A DNA stretch of 64,000 nucleotides. Source: Viola odorata (Eukaryota > Streptophyta > Magnoliopsida > Malpighiales > Violaceae). Below are positions 44,922-54,625 of the stretch, one piece after another; position 1 is the first letter of the stretch; the number at the start of each line of letters is the position of its first letter. The stretch is from NCBI GenBank assembly GCA_963691705.1, contig OY829542.1, positions 43,769,105-43,833,104 of the forward strand, read 5' to 3'. A program made the position numbers and the translations under genes. The notes below the pieces were generated by a model that ran no database searches, was not told where the DNA came from, and saw only the letters and a list, made by a program, of their open reading frames with translations.

Positions 44922-45359
44922 TGTCACGGACTAATCCTTTGGAAGCCCAAGGGATTGAGTTCGTGCGGCGTTCACGCACTCTCTCTACGGAACCAGCCTT
45001 TCACACACACCTTAGACCTGCATCACCAGGGAACATAGGGTTAGGGCCGTAATAGGGCCATTATAGGTTATCATAGGAATAACATAAGGCAAGCACATAG
45101 ACCATAGGGCATACAATCATGAAAGACATCACTTCATAGAATAAGCATACGATTACAGACAAGGGCCAAAAGGTCGCAGACAAGGGGGTCGCCCGCACAA
45201 AGGCCGACTCAAACGCCTTCCAATGAATAACCGAGCCCAAAGCATAAAGGGACTGATTACTCACTCCCCCAACCCGAATACAAAGATTATCTGTAAGCTC
45301 TCGTTAAGGTTAGGCGGCCATGGGCGTGAACATGCCTTGGACGAGCTTAGACCTTAACA
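44922..45359 (-). repeat. Chromovirus 3' LTR (438 bp)
   Basis: Plus-strand ends are TGTCACGGACTA and GACCTTAACA. The adjacent CTCTCCCCCACTC is the complement of its polypurine tract. Confidence 0.93.
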
Positions 45360-45372
45360 CTCTCCCCCACTC
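45360..45372 (-). promoter_or_regulatory. Polypurine tract of the chromovirus
   Basis: On the minus strand GAGTGGGGGAGAG directly precedes the 3' LTR start TGTTAAGGTC. Confidence 0.75.
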
Positions 45373-48300
45373 AGTTCGTCGACGCCCTCGTCGACCTGTC
45401 TTCGAGAAATTCCATAATCAATTCTTGTGCATCTACCAAGTCCTCTACGCTTTCCCAACTGATTTCTTCATTGCCCAAGTCTTTCCACTTGACGAGGAAT
45501 TGTCGTTGGTGGATCTATTTCTTCACATTTTGAATTTGCCGCCTGATTGCCACCTTGCGTTCGGCCAGGATAGCTTCAACTACCTTTACTGGTTGAGGCT
45601 GCACCTTGAACCGGACTTCAGCTCTGACTGGCTGATTTCTACTAGCATCTTCCTCATCCGCGTGAAACGGTTTTAAATGGCTCACATGAAACACTGGGTG
45701 GCACTTCTTCATCCAATCTGGTGGGTCAACCCGATATGAGACTCTGCCTATTTTCTCAATAATCGTCACGGGGCCCTCATATCGTCGTAGAAGGCGGCGA
45801 TCCTGTCGTTGGAGCGCTCGAATCTGTCCTGGCATCAGTCTCACCATTACTTTATCGCCCGCTTGAAATTCGAGGGCCCTCCTCCCTTTATCCGCCCATT
45901 GTTTCATTCGGCAGGAAGCTCTCTCCAACAAGGCTTTGGCTATTTCAGCGTTCTGCTTCCATTCCTTAGCAAAGTTAAAGGCACTGGGACTCTTCCCCCG
46001 ATACTCATTCACCGTGTGTGGAAACAACGGTTGTTGGCCTGTAACTAGTTCAAAAGGGCTCTTGTTAGTCGCAGAACTTTTCAAGGAATTAAAGCAGAAT
46101 TGTGCCACGTCGAGGAGTTCAATCCAGTTCTTCTGATTAGCATGAACAAAATGCCTTAGATACTCTTCTAGAATCGCATTCATTCTCTCAGTTTGCCCAT
46201 CAGTCTGAGGATGGAATCCTGAAGACATATTCAGCCTAGAGCCAAGCAAGTTGAATAATTCCTTCCAAAAGGTGCCAGTGAATCGAGGGTCTCTATCGCT
46301 AATAATGCTTTCCGGGATACCCCAATACTTCACAATGTTTTTAAAGAACAATCGCGTCGTTTCCTCTGCGGTGCACATCTTAGATACCGGAGCAAAAGTC
46401 GCATACTTCGAGAATCGATCTACTACCACAAAGATTCCACAAAGATTCCCCACTTTTGGGAGGCAAGTAATGAAGTTCTGTTGACAAATCAAACACGTCT
46501 TCGTAAACATGCGAACATCATCTCTCATTGCCGGCCAAAAGTAGGCCTGCCTAATAAGCGCCAAGGTTCTACGCCATCCGCAGTGTCCTGCCCATAAGGT
46601 ATCATGACATTCGCGAAGCAATTTCTTCCTTAAATCCCCTCCTTTTGGCACATAGACTAACTGTCCCTTCGTCATTAACAGGTCGTCCTCCACCCAAAAC
46701 CTTCGAGTTTTACCTTCTTTCACGAGTGTCAATAGCGCCTGTGCAATTGAATCTGACTTCATCTGCTCTCTAATTTCTCCTCTCAGTGGGGTACTGATTT
46801 TGCTTACACTAGCCTGAGTCATTATACGCATTGAAGCCAAGTCACTTCTCCGGCTTAAGGCATCCGCAACTTGGTTAGCCTTCCCAGCCTTATGTTCGAA
46901 GTTCACATCGAACTTTGCTAAAATCTCCTGCCATCTAGCCTGCTTGGCAGTAAGCTTCGGTTGGGTGAGAAAATGACTAGTTGCCATATTATCTGTCTTC
47001 GCTATGAAGTCAGAACCCAATAGGTAGTGACGCCATTTGGTGACACAATAAATAATAGCTAGAAGCTCTTTTTCCTGCACCGTGTATCTCCTTTCCGCAT
47101 CATTCAGCTTCCTACTCTCAAAAGCTACAGGATGTTGGTTTTGGAGGAGCACCCCACCTAGCGCAAAGTCAGACGCGTCAGTTTGAACTTCATAAGGTTG
47201 TGTCGGGTCTAGGAGTGCCAAAACGGGATCTTCCATCATAGCTCGCTTGATATCTCTGAATGCCTCTTCGCACTCCATAGACCACACCCATCTCACTCCC
47301 TTTTTCAGTAAGTTCGTAAGAGGGCTAACCCTTCTAGCATATCCCTCAATGAACCGACGATAGTAGTTGGCTAGACCCAAGAATGAACGCAGTTCTGTCA
47401 GCCCGCTCGGGGGTTGCCATTCTTGAATCGCTTGTACTTTACTCATATCCATGCGAATCCTACCCCGTTCAATGACATGACCCAAGAAGTTAATCTTGGT
47501 TTGGGCAAAGGCGCATTTCTCCCTTTTCACGTAAAATTGGTTCGCTTTGAGTTTGTCGAACACAAGTCTCAGGTGTTCCAAGTGGTCCTCCAAAGTGGTT
47601 GAATAAATCACAATGTCATCAATATACACGACCACAAACTTGTCAAGGTACTCTCGAAAAACCTGATTCATTAGTGTGCAGAAGGTGGCAGGGGCGTTGG
47701 TCAACCCGAAGGGCATTACTAAAAATTCAAAGGAACCATATCTCGTAACGCACGTTGTCTTAGCTTCATCACCTTCAGCTATTCTAACTTGATAATACCC
47801 TGATCTCAAGTCTAACTTCGTGAAGAACTTCGCCCCGCTTAATTGATCAAATAGATCGGCTATCAAAGGAAGCGGATACCGATTCTTCACCGTCACCTTA
47901 TTCAACGCTCGATAATCCACACACATGCGAAGGCTACCATCGTGTTTCTTCTGGAAAAGCACCGGAGCTCCATACGGGGCCTTTGCTGGTCTAATGAACC
48001 CACCATCCAACAATTCAGCCAATTGTTTTCGTAACTCGGCCAACTCAGGAGGGGTCATCCGGTAGGCTGCCTTCGCTGGGGCTTTGGCACCGGGGATTAA
48101 TTCAATCTCATGATCAATATTCCTACGCGGAGGTAAGTTTTTGGGCAACTGGTCAGGCATCACCTCTGCGTATTCCTCCAACAGCTGACTAACTATGGGT
48201 GGGCATTCTGCCAATACACTATCATCACTCCAGGAGGCTATAGCCAAGAAGGTTGCCTCTTTTTTCTTTAAGCCGCGTTTAAGCTGCATAGCAGAGAGTA

Positions 48301-50125
48301 GTCTTTTCTCTCTCGTAGGACTTATCGTCACTGGGATTACCACCGGTTCTTCACTCATCAGTAAGAGGCAACGAGCTGATGGGACAGGAATGGCTTTAGC
48401 CAAAAGAAAGAAGTCCAAGCCAAGGACCACATCAAAATCGTCGATAACGGCCACTACAAAATCTGATTTGCCCTTCCAAGAGCTCATCTGTATGTCAACG
48501 TTTTTCGCACTTCCCTCCGTCTCCCTTGCTTCCGAATTCACCGCCTTCAGTTTTCCCCCATCTGGGACAACCGTCACTCCAAGCTTTCTTGCAAAGGAGT
48601 CCGACAAGAAGCTATCGGTGGCACCCGTGTCGATAAGGGCCTCCATAGAATAGCGTCCCATTTGGACAGTCACATACATTAAGCCCTTCGCCATCTCCTG
48701 TGTGGCCAACTGCTTCTTCAAGGCCGATAAGAAACTCCTCTCTGAAGGGTGTTCCCCCTCGGTTAACGCCAACACCTTCTCAGGTTCAGGGCTCATAGAT
48801 CCTCGAACTGTCTGCAGCGCGCTTAAGGCAACCTTTGTAGGGCATTCAGCCGCTTTGTGAGGACCTTCACAGATGAAACACGCAATAGGTCGCGGGACTC
48901 TATTGCCGAACCTGTTAGGGCCTTGGAAGTTTGTTGAGTTCCTAGCTGGGAACCCATTCTCACTAGTTCCAGTACTAGGCCTAGTAAACTTGTTCGACTT
49001 AGCATCAAGTCCATTAGATCCTCCAAACTTCCGTTTTGTCCCCACATCCGATCTATCCTCTACTCTCTCCGCTATTGTGATTGCATCATTCAGGGTCTTC
49101 GGATTCTGCCGGCGGACTTCGTTCCTGGGGTAAGGCTTTAACCCCTGAGTAAAATTGAACATTCTATCGGCCTCCGACATTTCCTTAATATCGAGCATAA
49201 GCGTGGAGTATCTGTTCACATATTCTCTCATAGAGGTCGTTTGCACTAGTTCGCGCAAGCTTATACGAGCGGCATATTCCACATCCTCTGGGCAGAACGA
49301 CTTCCTTAACTCCACTTTAAACTCTTCCCACGTGACGATGCTATTAGCGCGAGTCCTCCACCATACTTTAGCATCGTCGGATAGTAACATTACTACCACC
49401 GTCAGTTTCAACTCATCTGACAGAACCTGGCACATATTGAAGTAGTTTTCTATGTCAAACAAGAAATTATCTATCTCTTTTGCACTCCTCATTCCATTAT
49501 AAGGTTTTGGTTGAAAACTTTTGCACTTGTTTAGTTCGGTCATCCCCATCGCCAAAGGGCCAGGAGAATTCCTTTGCCCAATTTCCGGGAGCTTGCCCTG
49601 TATCTCAATCAGGGAAGCGTCCAGCAGTCCCACCTTCTTGTCGGTCTCGCGAAACATATCCCACGCTTCTTTAAGATTATCTTGCAATTCATCCACCCTA
49701 GTACCAGTGGTGGTGAGTGCCACATTCAGTTCTCTAATGTCTGCCCTCTCTAGCAGCTCATCAAGATTCTCATGAGGGCCACCCTCTTTCTCTGGGGTTC
49801 GACCTTCGAAGCTTAAGAGTCTCCTTGTTAATTGTGCTTCTAGCGCCTCTACGCGTCGCACCCGTTCCGCAAAGAGGCGAAACGTTTCCACATTCTCTTC
49901 AACCGAGAAATCATTATCGGCGCTCTCGCCTTTAAACAACTCATCGTATTGGGTCAGACGGGATTCTAGCATCTCAATGTGTTTATCCCTCTCAAGTATC
50001 TGTTCCAGTGTTACTTGTGGCTGTGAGGAGCCAATACCTAGAGTCCTCTGACTCTGTATCCACGCGTCAATCGCATCCACACGATTCTCTAGTTCTGTGC
50101 ACCTAACTTTCGAAGTCTTTGCCAT
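45371..50125 (-). pseudogene. Chromovirus gag-pol polyprotein with one internal stop and an integrase deletion
   Basis: The 1,536-codon open frame (50125-45515) starts [20 protein letters not shown]. Domains in order: N-terminal coiled coil; gag (about residues 190-360); zinc knuckle [13 protein letters not shown]; protease [15 protein letters not shown] with [29 protein letters not shown] and YIDDIVIYS; RNase H with [14 protein letters not shown] and [10 protein letters not shown]; integrase zinc region ending CLICQQ. The integrase then jumps to [11 protein letters not shown], so about 30 residues including the first catalytic Asp are missing. The later SDRDPRF and GQTERMN are present. A TAG at 45515 separates a chromodomain (FLVKWKDLGNEEISWE) that runs to 45371 in the same frame. 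The element probably cannot integrate by itself. Confidence 0.88.
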
Positions 50126-50157
50126 TACAAAGAAATCAAAATCGCTCCGCTACCAAC

Positions 50158-50595
50158 TGTCACGGACTAATCCTTTGGAAGCCCAAGGGATTGAGTTCGT
50201 GTGGCGTTCACGCACTCTCTCTACGGAACCAGCCTTTCACACACACCTTAGACCTGCATCACCAGGGAACATAGGGTTAGGGCCGTAATAGGGCCATTAT
50301 AGGTTATCATAGGAATAACATAAGGCAAGCACATAGACCATAGGGCATACAATCATGAAAGACATCACTTCATAGAATAAGCATACGATTACAGACAAGG
50401 GCCAAAAGGTCGCAGACAAGGGGGCCGCCCGCACAAAGGCCGACTCAAACGCCTTCCAATGAATAACCGAGCCCAAAGCATAAAGGGACTGATTACTCAC
50501 TCCCCCAACCCGAATACAAAGATTATCTGTAAGCTCTCGTTAAGGTTAGGCGGCCATGGGCGTGAACATGCCCTGGACGAGCTTAGACCTTAACA
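50158..50595 (-). repeat. Chromovirus 5' LTR (438 bp)
   Basis: Same ends as the left copy. Three substitutions separate the two copies (near 50200, 50424 and 50572). The PBS side on the minus strand reads GTTGGTAGCGGAGC, close to but not identical with the initiator-Met type found in many gypsy elements. Confidence 0.93.
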
Positions 50596-50688
50596 GGTCT
50601 GGTCCGGGTCCAAAAAAAATTAAAAAACAGGTCGGTCCGATCCTGGTCAAAAAAAGACCGGTTCCGGACCGATTCTTGTACACCCCTA

Positions 50689-50696
50689 TTGGTGTT
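50689..50696. repeat. 8-bp target duplication TTGGTGTT, right copy
   Basis: Matches 41837-41844. Confidence 0.88.
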
Positions 50697-51640
50697 TGGT
50701 GTTTGGTTTGGAGGAAAATGGAGCCTTTTTGGTGTCTTGGGTAGGTTTAGGGGAAAAGGTAGAAGGTTGCCAAGAAGGTTTAAAGGTAGAAGAAGAATTG
50801 TAAGGAAATTTCAGTTTAGAATTGACTTGCTTTTCAATCTTCAAGGTGTCGCATTTCCTCCAAGGTGTCGTAAGATTGAAAGTCAAGTTGGTAGGTTATC
50901 TCCTTATGCAAACCACCTAAAAACCGTGCCATTGTAGCCTCTACACTCTCATTCACATCCGCCCTCATCAAACAAGTTTGCATTTCGTGATAGTAATCAC
51001 TCACACTACGTGTACCTTGAGTCAAGCGTTGAAGCCTTTGGTGCAAGTCACAAATGTGGTAGGAAGGCACAAACCGGCTCCTCATCTCATACTTAAGCTC
51101 CTCCCAAGTAGCTACGGTCGCAATCCTTTTCAAACGTCTAGTCAAAACCAATCTATCCCACTAATAGATAGCCATACCTGTGAACTCCACAATAGCAAGC
51201 TTGAACTTCTTCTCATCCGAATAATTGTAGCAAGTAATGTGGCAAGTGATGTGGCAGCAAGTGTGCAATAAAATATCTAAAAGAATATTCTATGCATATG
51301 CTAAATGAAATACTAGGAGGAGAAGTGAGAGGTGTGGCCGGCCTTGGTGTGTGCCAACTAGCACAAGCAAACAAATTTAGACCACTTGGCTCACATGGGT
51401 GAAATAGACACTTAAGGATGAATATTTGAATGTAGGAGATGAAGATTTGAAGATTGGTATGAATACAAACACAAAATTTTCAGCAATTTTCGGCTAAACA
51501 AGATCAAAACACTAAAGACAAAAGACTTTCAGTGAAAATTTTTAAAAATACGAAAATGCTCAAAAACTTCAAGAACGAAAATAAGAGGTGGGAGGATGAT
51601 TCTTATGGATCAAAAGATGAAAAACCAACCTAGAGGACGG
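50697..51640 (-). pseudogene. CRM-like gag fragment
   Basis: On the minus strand ATWEELKYEMRSRFVPSYH, LHQRLQRLTQGTRSVSDYY and ATMARFLGGLHKEI (51151-50834) are typical of the gag/capsid region of gypsy elements. Beyond 50886 the frame changes and a Ser/Pro-rich stretch runs into the hAT-type insertion point. The N-terminal part (51152-51640) has no clean frame. Confidence 0.8.
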
Positions 51641-51643
51641 CCA

Positions 51644-51660
51644 AATGCTCCGCTACCACA
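51644..51660 (-). promoter_or_regulatory. Primer binding site of the CRM-like element
   Basis: On the minus strand TGTGGTAGCGGAGCAT follows the LTR end TTATCA. It resembles a Met-type PBS with changes. Confidence 0.5.
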
Positions 51661-52478
51661 TGATAAGGTCTTGGCTACGAAATGGAGATGAAGCCGTGAG
51701 GTGAAACTTGTAAGGATCTAGTCCCCTTTGTGAGGTTGGAATGTCCGAATGTTTAGATGGTTAGATGATCGGAGTTAAGGTTGGATTTGGGCGTTAATGG
51801 AGTAATGGAAGCGAAGTGATGAACGAAAGTGAAGATAGAAACAGATTGATGGATTAAACAAAGTAAGTAACTTACAACTACAACAAACCCTCATAGTAAC
51901 TAGACTAGGCAACCTTGCCACAATAATTGTAAGGATCTCTACTATAAATCTGACCCCCTCAATAACTAGATTGAGTAACCCGAGTTGAAGAAGATGAAGT
52001 TCTAAGAACCCTAAATTTTTAAGGTAAATGGTCTTTGAAGAGATTCACTCATAAAATTCAAGACAAGACTAAATTAAACTACCTCTAGTTATTTATACCT
52101 AAGGCTAAATACAAGGGGAAAACCCCTCAATACCCTTAAACGATAGGGCCTTGGCTTGGTGGGCCTGGCGGGCTCGTTCATGGGTTGCGAGGGTTTGGTT
52201 GGAGGACGTCATGGGTTGCTAGGGTTGTAAGAGTGGGCTTCTCATGGCTTACCCGGCCAACCCGTGAGGTGCGTGCGCCTAGGCCCGCGCCTTCAGTCAT
52301 ACACGCGCCTTCCGTCGAGGCCTTGTTGGGTACGATGGTGCATGCGTTGGCGGGCACTCATGTTATCCAATGCTCTCGTGCCTCCAAGATCTCCTCCTCG
52401 GTTCTAAGGGTCTTCAAGAGCAAGGCCATTGTTCCCTTACTCCTAAAGAAGTAGTCGTGTGCTCCCGTGCTCGTATCA
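51661..52478 (-). repeat. CRM-like 5' LTR (818 bp)
   Basis: Plus-strand ends are TGATAAGGTC and CTCGTATCA. Its part from 51909 matches the truncated 3' LTR at 33579-34141, and GCAAC at 51909-51913 marks the site that the Athila element hit in the other copy. Confidence 0.85.
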
Positions 52479-53640
52479 CTGTTGAAGGGCACTCTCTTTT
52501 TCTCTTTTCTCTAAACACATTTTCATGTTCAGCTCTATAATTTTCCAAGTCTGAAATTTACAGATTTATTCTCTTTTATGCAAATAATAAAATTATCTTT
52601 CTTCATGACAAGATCCGGCTAAACATCCATTCTTGGTAAGGGCCAACCGAGTTGCGTTCCTATGATTTGTGAGGTCTAATCACTCTTAATAATCTTTATT
52701 TTTATAATTATTTATTTTATGAGTTTATAAAACCGCTTTCTTGTTAAAATCTAGAACTAATCACTCTTGTATTATAGCCTAAAAGTTGCAGTCAACCTAG
52801 AAGGGGATGAGCGAAATCGGATAGGCCAAGTAGACAACTAGTCTCGCGTAGGCTAGAGAAAACAAACAGTATAATTCAGACTAGATTGACAACCTAGGGC
52901 CTCGACTGTGAGGTAGCTTGAGTTAGGTACCGTCTTCCCCTGTGCGTTTGATGTTGATTGTGCTACCTTTCAATCAATTCATACCATCAACCAAAGTAGT
53001 AAATCCTTTAACCAGCAAGGTGCTATTTGGTTAGGATTGTCTAGTAGGGAGTACCAGCTAGGGAATTTGAAGAGGAGAGAAGTAAGAGTGTATAACAGTC
53101 ATTACATTCTATAGCGGTACTATGAAAATGAAGATAAACAACACTGAATCAATGATCAAATCGTAAGGAACGTAGCTCACTAGGTGCCCTTATCGGGAAT
53201 CTCCATCCCTTGAATTTTCAACACTGTTATTTCACCTTGGTCATGCATTTGACCAAGCTTATTTTACTGTTTAATTGTTACTCTTTTATTTTTAGTTTCA
53301 GAATCAAACCAACAAATTTAGTAATGAGGAAGTCAACCGAAAATGACACAACTGAGGAGTCTCTGCCGACGATCCTCTTACCACCATCTATAAGCCCTTG
53401 TGGGTCGTGATAAGTTGTAACTCTCCCTTGATTTTCATCGATTCTTACAACTATTTTTGACACCCTCGATAGACGATCACCACCATCATAAACTTTCATT
53501 TTACCATAGAGCATTAGCAAATCTTAGTTTTCTACCCACAATCAATAAAAATGAAAAAAACTTACAAACATAAAAATGAGTTGATAGTATTTTAAATTTA
53601 ATAATTAGAGATTTTAATTTTACACCATAAATATATAATT
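52479..53640. other. Intergenic sequence, nothing recognised
   Basis: Moderately AT-rich sequence between the CRM-like LTR and the tandem repeat. The short ORFs at 53210-53520 have no recognisable domain and overlap on opposite strands. I see no repeat termini. Confidence 0.5.
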
Positions 53641-54287
53641 GTGTTAAAATTTATAAACTTTTATAGATATGATGATTGATTCAAATTTAAAATAGTGTAA
53701 GTTTTGAGAAAAATAAAAAGAAAACTGAAAAATGAAAAAGAAAAAACTACATTTTCACGTCAACGTTAACCACCAGCTTTGATAATTGAGAGTAGAACTG
53801 TAGAAGACCTAACTTTTTTTGTCTGGATTTGTCATGCAATCATTCTGAAAGGAGCGTGTTAAAATTTATAAACTTTTATAGATATGATGATTGATTCAAA
53901 TTTAAAATAGAGTAAGTTTTGAGAAAAATAAAAAGAAAACTGAAAAATGAAAAAGAAAAAACTACATTTTCACGTCAACGTTAACCACCAGCTTTGATAA
54001 TTGAGAGTAGAACTGTAGAAGACCTAACTTTTTTTTGTCTGGATTTGTCATGCAATCATTCTGAAAGGAGCGTGTTAAAATTTATAAACTTTTATAGATA
54101 TGATGATTGATTCAAATTTAAAATAGTGTAAGTTTTGAGAAAAATAAAAAGAAAACTGAAAAATGAAAAAGAAAAAACTACATTTTCACGTCAACGTTAA
54201 CCACCAGCTTTGATAATTGAGAGTAGAACTGTAGAAGACCTAACTTTTTTTGTCTGGATTTGTCATGCAATCATTCTGAAAGGAGCG
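53641..54287. repeat. Three tandem copies of a 215-216-bp unit
   Basis: Units start at 53641, 53856 and 54072 with GTGTTAAAATTTATAAAC and end with CATTCTGAAAGGAGC. They differ by only one or two bases. They contain CATTTTCACGTCAACGTTAA and lie 340-990 bp upstream of the BUBR1 start codon. Confidence 0.95.
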
Positions 54288-54544
54288 TCAAGATTACTTT
54301 GAGGCCCGCTCCACTTCCTTTGGTAATTATGGCCCAGCCCAATAAACGCGCTCCTTAGCTCACAATGTATGGCCCAACTTACTTGCTCAGTATTAAAAGT
54401 TTAAACTTCAAGCACTGAAATGGTAGGGCCAGCGCAAACACTCTAGTCTCTCTGTTTTATAAAGTAGCACCAACGGCTTCTTCCGCATTATTTCAAAAAT
54501 CTCATTTGGGTATCGAGACGGAGGGAGAAGAATAGCAAGAAGAA

Positions 54545-54605
54545 GCAGACGAAGACGAAGACGAAGACGAAGACGAAGACGAAGACGAAGACGAAGACGA
54601 AGAAG
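54545..54605 (+). repeat. GACGAA hexanucleotide microsatellite in BUBR1 5' leader
   Basis: About nine copies of GAAGAC/GACGAA lie immediately upstream of the BUBR1 ATG (54626), inside the presumed 5' UTR. A TTTATAAA at about 54456 could be the TATA box. The Ser- and Leu-rich minus-strand ORFs here are artefacts of the repeat. Confidence 0.9.
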
Positions 54606-54625
54606 CAGAAGAAGAAGAGCAGAGA

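Larger units (their letters stand above)
44922..50595 (-). mobile_element. Young chromovirus (Ty3/gypsy with chromodomain), 5.7 kb
   Basis: Two 438-bp LTRs flank a single gag-pol frame. GGTCT duplicates on both sides (44917-44921 and 50596-50600). The LTRs differ at only three positions by my count (0.7%), so insertion was recent. It sits 88 bp from the right end of the hAT-type element. A C-terminal chromodomain places it among chromoviruses. The short LTRs suggest a Reina- or Galadriel-like clade, which is not certain. Confidence 0.93.
41845..50688. mobile_element. Non-autonomous hAT-type DNA transposon carrying later insertions
   Basis: The termini are inverted: TAGGGGTGTACA at the left and TGTACACCCCTA at the right. 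They are flanked by the 8-bp duplication TTGGTGTT, the hallmark of hAT elements. Subterminal regions are crowded with CCGG-containing repeats (CCGGACCGG, GGGCCGGGCCGG), possible transposase sites. Without the chromovirus (44922-50595 plus its 5-bp duplication) it would be about 3.2 kb. No transposase-like ORF was found, so it depended on a transposase supplied elsewhere. Confidence 0.88.
33579..52478 (-). mobile_element. CRM-like chromovirus (Ty3/gypsy), old host element interrupted by several insertions
   Basis: The 3' LTR remainder is 33579-34141 and the 5' LTR is 51661-52478. Between them, on the minus strand, are gag, protease, reverse transcriptase and integrase fragments. RT phrases such as PVRGIKHRIDFLPDSTLPNR and integrase phrases such as [18 protein letters not shown] fit the CRM lineage (from memory). 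It is disrupted by a Tat LTR remnant, a solo LTR and a hAT-type element, and carries its own deletions and frameshifts. The left end of its 3' LTR lies outside the window, beyond the Athila insertion. Confidence 0.8.
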
